From Sphingomonas sp. KR3-1 (GTDB taxonomy: Bacteria > Pseudomonadota > Alphaproteobacteria > Sphingomonadales > Sphingomonadaceae): 64,000 bases of DNA. Every line of letters starts with the position of its first letter. Position 1 is the stretch's first letter. The translations under genes were made by a program, and so were the position numbers. Below are positions 32,866 to 41,190 of this stretch, piece after piece. The stretch spans positions 2,170,001-2,234,000 of the forward strand of contig NZ_JBDZDQ010000001.1 in assembly GCF_040049295.1 (NCBI RefSeq). The letters are read 5' to 3'. The notes under the pieces are model-generated. The model saw nothing but the letters and a program-made list of their open reading frames with translations. It searched no databases and had not been told where the DNA came from.

Positions 32866-34482
32866 CTACTCCGCCCCATGGCCTCCGAACTGCACCCCGA
32901 AGAAATCGCCCTTGTTCCAGCGCGGGCGCTCGGGGCCGTCGGTGAGCGCGCGGGCGACGGCGTAGTTCACGCGCATGTATTTCGCGGCCGAATCCCAGTC
33001 GAAGGGCAGGTCGATCTGGTCCGAGGGCTTGTGGTAATTGTCGGCGAGGAACTTCTTCTGCGCCTCGGCGCCGGCGCCGCCCGGGCCGGTATCGAGCGAG
33101 ACCGCGGGGATGCCGGCCTTGACGAAGCTGTAATGGTCCGAGCGGACGAAGAACATCTCCTCGGGCGCGGGATCGGGGACGACCTTCAGCCCCTCGCCCG
33201 CCGCCGCCTGCGCGATCACCGGGCCGAGGCTGGAGCGCTCGCCGCCCAATGCGACGAGGTCCTCGAGCCGGTAGGTGAGGATCGGCATGTCCATGTTGAC
33301 GTCGGCGACGAGCTTGTTCTTCGCCACCGGCGGATAATGCGCGAAATAGTCGGAGCCGATCAGCCCCTTCTCCTCCGCCGCAAGCGCGACGAACAACATC
33401 GAGCGCTTCGGCTTCTCGCCCGAGGCGACGAACTTGCGCGCGACCTCGAGCATCGTCGAGACGCCGATCGCATTGTCCATCGCGCCGTTATAGATGCGGT
33501 CGCCGTTCACCGCGTCGCCCACGCCGACATGATCGAGATGCGCGGAAAGCACGACATACTCGCCCTTGAGCAACGGATCGGTGCCGGGGATCATGCCGAC
33601 GACGTTGCGGGTGGCGAGCGTCACCAGCCGCGTCTTGCTGGCGACCTTGAGCGTGCCGGGCAGCGCGCCGGTGGGCACGCGGCTGCCCTTGCGCTGGGCG
33701 ATCAGCACGTCCGACCATTTGACCTTGGCGCCCTGGAACAGCTTGTCGGCGCCGGCCGAGCCGACATAGCCGACCGGCGGCGCGCCCGCCGCGGTGGCGA
33801 AGACGGTGCCGTCGGGCTGCGCCCAGCCGTCGCGCGGATAGTCGTAATAGGCGGCGATCGCCTCGAACGGGATCTGCTCGCGCTGCGCCAGCGATTCGAG
33901 CATGATCACCGCGACCGCGCCCTTCTTCTGCGCGATCAGCGCCTTCTGCTCGTCGTCGCCGAAATGCGCCTCGACCGCGTTGGGCAGCCCCTTGGGCACG
34001 CCGGGGAGGATCGCGACGATCTTCCCCTTCACGTCGAGCCCCTTGTAGTCGTCGCGCTTGCCCTCGGGATAGACGATCCCGTAGCCGGCGAAGACCATGC
34101 CGCCCTCGGCATGGAAATCGGGCGTGGCGGGGGCGGGGGTGTTGATGAAATCGATGCCGAACTGGAGCGGGATCTCGGTGCTGCCGCGCACCAGCGTCCA
34201 CTTGGCCTTCTCCGCCGGCTTGTAGTTGACCAGCCGGAAGGGCTGGAACCAGCTGCCGTTCGCGCCGGGCTCGAGCCCGAGGCGGAGCATCTCCGCCGCT
34301 ACATATTCCGCCGCCACGTCATAGTCGCGCGTCCCCGCCTCGCGCCCGCGCAGGGCATCGGAGGCGAGGAACTGGACATGCGCCTTGAGCGCCGCCTGCT
34401 CGGGCGGGAGCGGCGCCGTCTGGGCTTGGGCCAGCGGCGCGGCGAGCAGCGCGGCCGCGGCGAGAAGGCGGCGAAGGGTCAC
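32866..34482 (-). CDS. M28 family metallopeptidase, paralog 1
   Basis: A 538-residue exported zinc peptidase with a signal peptide (VTLRRLLAAAALLAAPLAQAQ). The di-zinc ligands are in LSAHLDHVGVG (His), YNGAMDNAIGV (Asp), AAEEKGLIGSDYF (Glu pair), NVDMD-type DVNMDMP (Asp) and RSDHYSFVKAGIPAVSLDTG (His). A PA-like insert domain (about residues 100-290) precedes the catalytic core, as in bacterial and vacuolar aminopeptidases. The GTG start overlaps the TGA of paralog 2 by three bases, so translation is coupled. It is the last of three tandem copies. Confidence 0.93.
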   Translation of the reverse strand: MTLRRLLAAAALLAAPLAQAQTAPLPPEQAALKAHVQFLASDALRGREAGTRDYDVAAEYVAAEMLRLGLEPGANGSWFQPFRLVNYKPAEKAKWTLVRGSTEIPLQFGIDFINTPAPATPDFHAEGGMVFAGYGIVYPEGKRDDYKGLDVKGKIVAILPGVPKGLPNAVEAHFGDDEQKALIAQKKGAVAVIMLESLAQREQIPFEAIAAYYDYPRDGWAQPDGTVFATAAGAPPVGYVGSAGADKLFQGAKVKWSDVLIAQRKGSRVPTGALPGTLKVASKTRLVTLATRNVVGMIPGTDPLLKGEYVVLSAHLDHVGVGDAVNGDRIYNGAMDNAIGVSTMLEVARKFVASGEKPKRSMLFVALAAEEKGLIGSDYFAHYPPVAKNKLVADVNMDMPILTYRLEDLVALGGERSSLGPVIAQAAAGEGLKVVPDPAPEEMFFVRSDHYSFVKAGIPAVSLDTGPGGAGAEAQKKFLADNYHKPSDQIDLPFDWDSAAKYMRVNYAVARALTDGPERPRWNKGDFFGVQFGGHGAE

Positions 34483-36065
34483 TTGGCTGCAGGACCCTGG
34501 GCCATCGGCCCCTTGTACAGCGTGCCGAAGAAGTCGCCCTTGTTCCACACCGGCTTGTCCTCGGCATCGGCGATGGCGCGCGCGATCGCATAGTTGAGGG
34601 TGACGAAGCGCAGGCCCTGCTTCCAGTCGATCAGCTCGACCTGGTCGGAGGGCTGATGGTAATGCTTGTCGAGGAATTCCTTGGTCGCCGCCGCACCCGG
34701 GCCGCCTGGCCCGAGATCGAGCGAGACCGCGGGGATGCCCGCCTTGACGAAGCTGTAATGGTCCGAGCGGACGAACGAGGCTTCCTCGGGCGTGGGATCG
34801 GGGACGAGCTTGACGCCCTGCTCCGCCGCCGCCGCCTCGACCAGCGTGCCGACCGTGCTGCGATCGGCGCCGTACGCGACGAGATCGACGAAGTCATAGG
34901 TCAGGATCGGCATGTCGAGATTGACGTCGGCGACGATCGAGCCCTTGGGCACGGTGGGGTTGGCGGCGAAATATTCGGAGCCGACCAGGCCCTTTTCCTC
35001 CGCCGTCACCGCGACGAACAGGATCGAGCGGCGCGGCGCCTTGCCCGATGCCTGGAAGCGCCGGGCGACCTCGAGCATCGAGGCGGTGCCGACGGCATTG
35101 TCCATCGCGCCGTTGTAGATGGTGTCGCCCTTCGCATCGGGCCGGCCGACGCCGACATGATCGAGATGCGCGGAGATCACGACATATTCGCCCGCCTTGT
35201 CGGTGCCCGGCAGCATGCCGGCGACATTGTTGCTGGTGAGCGTGCGGATCGCGGTGTTGGCGGTGCCGGTGGCGACCACACCCAGGGCTCCGGTCGGCAG
35301 CTTCCTGTCCGCCTTGTCGGCAGCGAGCACCGCGTCCCACTGGATCTTCGCGCCGGCGAACAGCTTGGCGGCGCCGTCGAACCCGAGATAGGTGAAGGGC
35401 GGGGCGCCGGCGCCGGCATCGGAGCCCTGCCAGGTCATCGCCTCGCTCTGCGCGAAGCCGACGCTGGCTGCGAACGGGAAGATCGCGTGGCGGGCATTGC
35501 CCTCGATCAGGATCACGCCGACCGCGCCGTGCAGCGCCGCGGTGCGCGCCTGGATATCGGGCTGGCTGAGATGCGCGCGCACGTCGCTGGGCGCCGAATG
35601 CGGCGAATCGCGCAGCACCGCGACGATCGCGCCCTTGGTCTTGAGCCCCTTATACTCCTCCTCGCTGCCATAGCCGGCGAAGACCACCGGGCCCGAGACC
35701 GCGACCTTGGGGTTCGACGGCACCGCGCGCGCGACATAGTCCTTGCCCCAGACCAGCGGTGTCTCGACGCCGTTCCGGGTGAGCGAGAGCGTGCCGTGAT
35801 CGGCCGACTTGTAGGCGACCAGCGGCACCGGCTGGAGCCAGCTGCCGTTGACGCCGGCGGGCTTCAACCCGGCGGCGAGCATCTGCGCGGCGACATATTG
35901 CTCGGCGATGGTCAGCTCGGGGCTGCCGGTGTCACGGCCCTTCATCGCATCGGAGGCGAGGAACTGGACATGCGCCTTGAGCGCGGCTGCGTCCTGGCTG
36001 AGGTCCTGGGCGAAGGCGGGCGTGGCGGCGAGCAGGGTCGCCGCGAGGAGGAGTGCGCGCTTCAT
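34479..36065 (-). CDS. M28 family metallopeptidase, paralog 2
   Basis: A 528-residue exported peptidase. ATG 36065 starts a clean signal peptide (MKRALLLAATLLAATPAFAQ) and lies one base after the stop of paralog 3. The order of parts is the same as paralog 1: ALKAHVQFLASDAMKGRDTGSPE, a PA-like domain, then ISAHLDHVGVGRPDAKGDTIYNGAMDNAVGT, TAEEKGLVGSEYF, DVNLDMP and RSDHYSFVKAGIPAVSLDLGPGG. All metal ligands are present. The three copies probably arose by duplication and may differ in peptide preference. Confidence 0.93.
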   Translation of the reverse strand: MKRALLLAATLLAATPAFAQDLSQDAAALKAHVQFLASDAMKGRDTGSPELTIAEQYVAAQMLAAGLKPAGVNGSWLQPVPLVAYKSADHGTLSLTRNGVETPLVWGKDYVARAVPSNPKVAVSGPVVFAGYGSEEEYKGLKTKGAIVAVLRDSPHSAPSDVRAHLSQPDIQARTAALHGAVGVILIEGNARHAIFPFAASVGFAQSEAMTWQGSDAGAGAPPFTYLGFDGAAKLFAGAKIQWDAVLAADKADRKLPTGALGVVATGTANTAIRTLTSNNVAGMLPGTDKAGEYVVISAHLDHVGVGRPDAKGDTIYNGAMDNAVGTASMLEVARRFQASGKAPRRSILFVAVTAEEKGLVGSEYFAANPTVPKGSIVADVNLDMPILTYDFVDLVAYGADRSTVGTLVEAAAAEQGVKLVPDPTPEEASFVRSDHYSFVKAGIPAVSLDLGPGGPGAAATKEFLDKHYHQPSDQVELIDWKQGLRFVTLNYAIARAIADAEDKPVWNKGDFFGTLYKGPMAQGPAAK

Positions 36066-36066
36066 C

Positions 36067-37749
36067 TTACTTGGCTCCCGGGCCGTTATAGGTGAGGCCG
36101 AAGAAATCGCCCTTGTTCCAGACCGGCTTCTGGTCGCCATCGGCGATCTCGCGGGCGATCCGGTAGTTCACATCGACGAAGCGCACGCCCGATTCCCAGT
36201 CGATCGCCGGCAGCTGGCCGACCTCGTCCGAGGGCTGGTGATAATGGTTCTTCATGAAGTCATCGATCGCCGCGCGGCCCGGGCCGCCGGCACCCGGCCA
36301 CAGGAAGACCGAGGGCACGCCCTTGCGGACGAAATTATAGTGGTCCGAGCGGACGAAGATGTTCTCGCCGGGCAGCGGATCGTCCGACAGCGGCACGCCG
36401 ATCGCCTTGCCGGCGCGCTCGACGATCGGGCCGAGCGTCGAGTGGCTGGCGCCGTACACGACGATGTCCTGGAACTTGTAGGTGATGATCGGCATGTCGA
36501 GATTGACGTCCGCCACGATCGCCTCGGCGGGCACGGTCGGGTGGTTGGCGAAATAGTCCGATCCGATCAGGCCCTTCTCCTCGGCGGTGACCGCGAGGAA
36601 CAGGATGGTGCGGCGCGGCTTGGTGCCGGCGGTCTTGAAGCGCTTGGCCTCCTCGATCAGCGAGGCGATGCCGACCGCATCGTCGAGCGCGCCATTGTTG
36701 ATCGTGTCGCCGGTCTTGTCCGGACGGCCGACGCCGATGTGATCGAGATGCGCCGAGAGGACGACGATTTCCTTGGCGAGCACCGGGTCGCTGCCCGGGA
36801 TGATGCCGGCGACATTGTAGCTCTGCACCGGAGTGAGCGCGGTCTTGGCGGCGACGGTGACGGTGACCGGCAGCGCCTCGGCCTTGAACACCGCGTCGGG
36901 CGCCTCGGCGGCCTTGGCGATATCGGCCCATTTCTGCTTCGCGCCGGCGAACAGCTTCTCGGCGCCGGCGAGGCTGACCGTGCCGGCAGCCGGGGTGCCC
37001 GGCGCGGCGATATGGCCGGTGCCGTCCGGATTGCCCCAGGTGAAGCGCGGGCGCGTCACGGCATTGGCGTAGAAGCTGAACGGGCGCTGCTTCGAGGTGC
37101 GCGGCGATTCGAGCGTGATCGTGGCGACCGCGCCGTGCCTGGCGGCGATCTCCGACTTGGCGGCGGGATTGGAGAAGTGCGCGCTCACCTCGCCCGGGAA
37201 GCTCTCGGGCGCGCCGCCGAAATAGGCGACGATCTTCCCCTTCACATTGACGCCCTTATAGTCGTCGCGCCCCTGGCCGACGATGCCGTAGCCGACGAAC
37301 ACCACCGGCGCGGTGACGGTGTAATTGGGCGTCTCGGGATTGGCCGAGGAGACGAAGTCCTTGCCGAATTCGAGCGCGACCGGGGCAGCGCCCTTGCGGG
37401 TGATCGCCATCGTGCCGGGGCCGTCGAGCTTGGCGCTGACCAGCGGCACGCTCTGCAGATAGCCGCCGTCGTCGCCGGCAGGCTTGAGGCCCGCGGCATA
37501 GAATTGCGACGCGACATATTGCGCGGCGATGTTGAACTCCGGGCTGCCGGCCTCGCGACCGCGCATCGCGTCCGAGGCGAGGAACATCACATGGCTCTTG
37601 AGCGCGGCCTGGTCGGCGGGGAGCGGCGCGGTGACGACGGCGTTGCGCTCGGCGGCGGTCGGCGTGGGGGCGGGCGCGGGGGCCGTCTGGGCGTGCGCGG
37701 GCAGCGCCAGCATCAGCGCGAGGGCGAGCGGCGTGGTGGTGCGGAGCAT
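36067..37749 (-). CDS. M28 family metallopeptidase, paralog 3 (first gene of the tandem)
   Basis: A 560-residue exported peptidase with signal peptide MLRTTTPLALALMLALPAHAQ and a Pro/Ala-rich linker (APAPAPTPTAAE). The catalytic set is LSAHLDHIGVGRPDKTGDTINNGALDDAVGI, TAEEKGLIGSDYF, DVNLDMPIITY and RSDHYNFVRKGVPSVFLWPG. The ALDD and FLWPG forms differ from AMDN and SLD(T/L)G in the other two copies, so this is the most divergent paralog, although the zinc-binding Asp is retained. It heads the operon and its promoter lies in the 118 bases shared with divergent pepN. Confidence 0.93.
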   Translation of the reverse strand: MLRTTTPLALALMLALPAHAQTAPAPAPTPTAAERNAVVTAPLPADQAALKSHVMFLASDAMRGREAGSPEFNIAAQYVASQFYAAGLKPAGDDGGYLQSVPLVSAKLDGPGTMAITRKGAAPVALEFGKDFVSSANPETPNYTVTAPVVFVGYGIVGQGRDDYKGVNVKGKIVAYFGGAPESFPGEVSAHFSNPAAKSEIAARHGAVATITLESPRTSKQRPFSFYANAVTRPRFTWGNPDGTGHIAAPGTPAAGTVSLAGAEKLFAGAKQKWADIAKAAEAPDAVFKAEALPVTVTVAAKTALTPVQSYNVAGIIPGSDPVLAKEIVVLSAHLDHIGVGRPDKTGDTINNGALDDAVGIASLIEEAKRFKTAGTKPRRTILFLAVTAEEKGLIGSDYFANHPTVPAEAIVADVNLDMPIITYKFQDIVVYGASHSTLGPIVERAGKAIGVPLSDDPLPGENIFVRSDHYNFVRKGVPSVFLWPGAGGPGRAAIDDFMKNHYHQPSDEVGQLPAIDWESGVRFVDVNYRIAREIADGDQKPVWNKGDFFGLTYNGPGAK

Positions 37750-37867
37750 GGGGGAAACCTCTTGGGGGAATTCGGGTTATCGCTTCGGTAGCACGGCTTG
37801 GCGCAGGCGCAAGCCGGCAGATTTTCAAGGTGGCGGGCCGCGCGCTTGCCCCTATATCCGAGGCATC

Positions 37868-40456
37868 ATGGCAGACGCTCTCAACGCACCGCAGACTCCG
37901 CACATCACACGCCGCGAGGACTATCGCGCGCCCGACTGGATGATCCCCGAGATCGCGCTCGATTTCGCGCTCGACCCGGCGGCGACGAAGGTGCGCGCGA
38001 CGCTGAAAGTGGAGCGCAACGGCGCGCATGACCGCCCGCTCGTGCTGAACGGCGACGGGCTCGCGGCCGAGAGCGTGACGGTGGACGGTGCCGAGGCGCA
38101 GGGCTGGCGGATGGACGGGCCGGACCTGGTCATCCCGCTCACCGGCGATGCGCACGAGATCGAGACGGTGGTGACGATCGCGCCGGAGCGCAACACGCAG
38201 CTCCAGGGGCTCTATGCCAGCTCGGGCATGCTCTGCACCCAGTGCGAGGCCGAGGGCTTTCGCCGCATCACCTTCTTCCCCGACCGGCCCGACGTGCTCT
38301 CCAAGTACAAGGTGCGGATGAGCGGCGACAAGGCGCGCTTCCCGGTGTTGCTGGCGAACGGCGATCCGATCGCGCAGGGCGAGGGCGAGGACGGCACGCA
38401 CTGGGCCGAGTGGCACGATCCGTTCCTCAAGCCGAGCTACCTGTTCGCGCTGGTCGCGGGCGATCTGGTCGCCAACCGCGGCACCTTCACCACGATGAGC
38501 GGGCGCGGCGTCGATCTCGGCATCTGGGTGCGCGCGGGCGATCTGCCCAAGACCGATCATGCGCTGCACGCGCTCAAGCTGTCGATGGCGTGGGACGAGA
38601 CCGTCTATGGCCGCGAGTACGACCTCGACGTGTTCAACATCGTCGCGGTGGACGACTTCAACTTCGGCGCGATGGAGAACAAGGGGCTGAACGTCTTCAA
38701 CAGCCGCTACATCCTTGCCGACCCCGATACCGCCACCGATTATGATTACGACGCGATCGCCGCGGTGGTCGCGCACGAATATTTCCACAACTGGTCGGGC
38801 AACCGCGTGACCTGCCGCGACTGGTTCCAGCTGAGCCTGAAGGAAGGCTTCACCGTCTTCCGCGACCAGAGCTTCTCGGGCGACCAGGGCAGCAAGGCGG
38901 TCAAGCGGATCGAGGATGTGCGCGGCCTGCGCGCGAGCCAGTTCCCCGAGGATGCCGGCCCGCTCGCCCATCCGGTGCGCCCCGACGAATATATCGAGAT
39001 CTCGAACTTCTACACGGCGACGATCTACAACAAGGGCGCCGAAGTGATCCGGATGATGTCGACCATCCTCGGCCCGCAGAAATTCCGCGCCGCGACCGAC
39101 CTCTATTTCGACCGGTTCGACGGCACCGCCGCGACCTGCGAGGATTTCGTCCAGTGCATGGAGGAAGCCGGCGGGGTGGACCTGACGCAGTTCCGCCGCT
39201 GGTACAGCCAGGCGGGCACGCCGCGCGTCACGGCCAACCTCAGCCAGGAGGGCGGCCGCGCCCGCCTCAAGCTCGCGCAGACCGTGCCGCCGACGCCGGG
39301 CCAGCCGGTCAAGGAGCCGATGGTGCTGCCGCTCAAGCTCAAGCTGTTCGGCAGCTATACCGGGCGGCCGATGTGCGAGGAGCAGCTGGTGCTGCTCAAG
39401 GACGCCGCGCAGGAAATGCTGTTCGAGAACCTGTCCGAGCCGCCGGTGCTCTCGATCAACCGCGGCTTCTCGTCGCCGGTGATCGTCGAGACCAACCGCA
39501 CCGCGAAGGACCTCGCCTTCCTCTCGGCGCATGACGACGATCCCTTCGCCCGCTACGAGGCGATGCAGCAGCTGATGCTCGACACGCTCGTCGCCGCGGT
39601 GGCGAGCGGCAAGGGCGACCACGCCGCGGTGATCGAGGCGGTGCGCGGCACGCTGGGCGACGCGGCGCTCGACAAGGCGTTCGTCGCCGAGGCGGTGCTG
39701 CTCCCGTCGGACAGCTTTGTCGGCGACCAGATGGGCGTGGTCGATCCCGACGCGATCTTCGCCGCACGCGAAGCCCTGCGCGCGGAGCTGGGCAAGGCGC
39801 TCGAGACCGAATGGCGCGCGGCCTATGACGGCGCGCAGGCCAATCGCTTCGAATATTCGCCGGCGGCCAAGGGCGCGCGGCGGCTCAAGAACGTTGCGCT
39901 CGGCTATATCGCGGCGAGCGGGGCCGGCGATGCCGCTGCGCTCGCCTTCGACCAGTTCGAGGCGGCGGACAACATGACCGATCGCCAGGGCGCGCTGAGC
40001 ACGCTGGTCAACGGCGCCTCGGACAAGCGCGAGGCGGCGCTGGCGGCCTTTTACGCGCGCTACCAGGGCAATGCGCTGGTGCTCGACAAATGGTTCCAGA
40101 CCCAGGCGCTGTCGTCGCGCGACGATGCGGCGCAGGCGGTGGAGAAGCTGGCGGCGCACAAGGACTTCACGCTCGCCAATCCGAACCGCGCGCGTGCGCT
40201 GATCGGCGCGTTCAGCGTCAACCAGCGCGCGTTCCACGATGCGTCGGGCCGCGGCTATCGCTTCGTCGCCGACCAGTTGATCGCGCTGGACCGCCTCAAT
40301 CCGCAGACCGCCGCCAAGCTGGTGCCGCCGCTCGGCCGGTGGAAGCGCTTCGACGCGGGCCGCGCGGCCAAGATGCGCGCCGAGCTCGAGCGGATCGTCG
40401 CGACGCCGGGGCTGAGCAAGGACATGTTCGAGCAGGCCAGCAAGTCGCTGGATTAA
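37868..40456 (+). CDS. pepN: Aminopeptidase N (M1 family)
   Basis: An 862-residue cytoplasmic zinc aminopeptidase. Key features are the substrate-binding FGAMENKGLNVFNSRY, the zinc site HEYFHNWSGNR followed by 18 residues and Glu in LSLKEGFTVFRDQSF, and downstream domains of the Escherichia-type PepN (Ig-like segment, then a helical C-terminal bowl to the end). The N-terminal ITRREDYRAPDWMIPEIALDFALDPAATKV is the usual start. There is no signal peptide, in contrast to the adjacent exported M28 peptidases. Length is normal. Confidence 0.97.
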   Translation: MADALNAPQTPHITRREDYRAPDWMIPEIALDFALDPAATKVRATLKVERNGAHDRPLVLNGDGLAAESVTVDGAEAQGWRMDGPDLVIPLTGDAHEIETVVTIAPERNTQLQGLYASSGMLCTQCEAEGFRRITFFPDRPDVLSKYKVRMSGDKARFPVLLANGDPIAQGEGEDGTHWAEWHDPFLKPSYLFALVAGDLVANRGTFTTMSGRGVDLGIWVRAGDLPKTDHALHALKLSMAWDETVYGREYDLDVFNIVAVDDFNFGAMENKGLNVFNSRYILADPDTATDYDYDAIAAVVAHEYFHNWSGNRVTCRDWFQLSLKEGFTVFRDQSFSGDQGSKAVKRIEDVRGLRASQFPEDAGPLAHPVRPDEYIEISNFYTATIYNKGAEVIRMMSTILGPQKFRAATDLYFDRFDGTAATCEDFVQCMEEAGGVDLTQFRRWYSQAGTPRVTANLSQEGGRARLKLAQTVPPTPGQPVKEPMVLPLKLKLFGSYTGRPMCEEQLVLLKDAAQEMLFENLSEPPVLSINRGFSSPVIVETNRTAKDLAFLSAHDDDPFARYEAMQQLMLDTLVAAVASGKGDHAAVIEAVRGTLGDAALDKAFVAEAVLLPSDSFVGDQMGVVDPDAIFAAREALRAELGKALETEWRAAYDGAQANRFEYSPAAKGARRLKNVALGYIAASGAGDAAALAFDQFEAADNMTDRQGALSTLVNGASDKREAALAAFYARYQGNALVLDKWFQTQALSSRDDAAQAVEKLAAHKDFTLANPNRARALIGAFSVNQRAFHDASGRGYRFVADQLIALDRLNPQTAAKLVPPLGRWKRFDAGRAAKMRAELERIVATPGLSKDMFEQASKSLD

Positions 40457-40462
40457 TTCCTT

Positions 40463-40592
40463 AATCCTCTCCCGGAGGGAGAGGGGGACCGCCGCCGAAG
40501 GCGGTGGTGGAGAGGGAATGCGGCAGGCGGCGCCGCTCGTGGCAGGCCCCCTCCACCGCTTCGCGGTCCCCCTCCCCCTCCGGGGGAGGATT
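40463..40592. repeat. Nested palindromic element, type A, copy 7
   Basis: AATCCTCTCCCGGAGGGAGA and CCCCCTCCGGGGGAGGATT are inverted ends. The inner left hairpin is ACCGCCGCCGAAGGCGGTGGT, while the right inner hairpin is shortened to CCGCTTCGCGG. It begins seven bases after the pepN stop. Confidence 0.9.
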
Positions 40593-40670
40593 TGGTTTGG
40601 CTTTGATCGCAAGGCGCAGGAAGTAGCAGGGGGGCGATCGGCCCATATCGGCAGGGTAAGGAGAACCACC

Positions 40671-41150
40671 ATGACCCTGTCGACCAAGACTTGTCCCTCG
40701 CCCGTCGGCGCCCTCACGCTCGTGGCCAGTGAGAAAGGCCTTGTCGCGATCCTGTGGGAGAAGGATTCGCCCGACCGCGTGAAGCTCGGCGACGTCGCCG
40801 AGGACGCGGATCATCCGATCCTGGCGCAGGCCGAGGCGCAGCTCGGCGAGTATTTTGCCGGCACGCGAACCCGCTTCGACCTGCCGCTCGATTTCCGCGG
40901 CACCGATTTCCAGAAGTCGGTCTGGGCCGAGCTGCTCGCCATCCCGTTCGGCGAGACGCGGTCCTATGGCGAGATCGCGATGAAGCTCGGCCGCCCCAAG
41001 GCCTCGCGCGCGGTGGGCGCCGCCAATGGCCGCAACCCGATCTCGATCGTCGCGCCGTGCCACCGGGTGATCGGATCGACAGGCAAGCTCACCGGCTTTG
41101 CCGGCGGGCTCGAGGCCAAGGCGTATCTGCTGGGGCTGGAGCGGGGCTGA
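40671..41150 (+). CDS. ogt: Methylated-DNA-[protein]-cysteine S-methyltransferase
   Basis: A 159-residue suicide DNA-repair protein taking alkyl groups from O6-alkylguanine. The active-site Cys is in SIVAPCHRVIGSTGKLTGFAGG; the helix-turn-helix with arginine finger is IPFGETRSYGEIAMKLGRPKASRAVGAANGRNP. The short N-terminal ribonuclease-like domain (TCPSPVGALTLVASEKGLVAILWE) and lack of an Ada N-terminal domain give the Ogt type. AAGGAG nine bases before ATG 40671 fixes the start. Confidence 0.96.
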   Translation: MTLSTKTCPSPVGALTLVASEKGLVAILWEKDSPDRVKLGDVAEDADHPILAQAEAQLGEYFAGTRTRFDLPLDFRGTDFQKSVWAELLAIPFGETRSYGEIAMKLGRPKASRAVGAANGRNPISIVAPCHRVIGSTGKLTGFAGGLEAKAYLLGLERG

Positions 41151-41155
41151 CTTAC

Positions 41156-41184
41156 AAGCCCCTCCCCCTTGGGGGAGGGGCTTT
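41156..41184. terminator. Bidirectional terminator between ogt and phoD
   Basis: AAGCCCCTCCCCC and GGGGGAGGGGCTT form a perfect 13-bp stem with only TT between, flanked by AA on one side and TTT on the other. It lies five bases after the ogt stop and seven bases before the phoD stop, the place expected for a shared terminator of convergent genes. Confidence 0.8.
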
Positions 41185-41190
41185 ACAGAG

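Noticed and set aside
37256..40717. Open frame of over 1100 codons opposite pepN
   Set aside because: It is a mirror of the pepN codon bias (G/C third positions leave the opposite strand open); the translation is Arg/His/Ala rich without domains, while pepN itself has full motifs.
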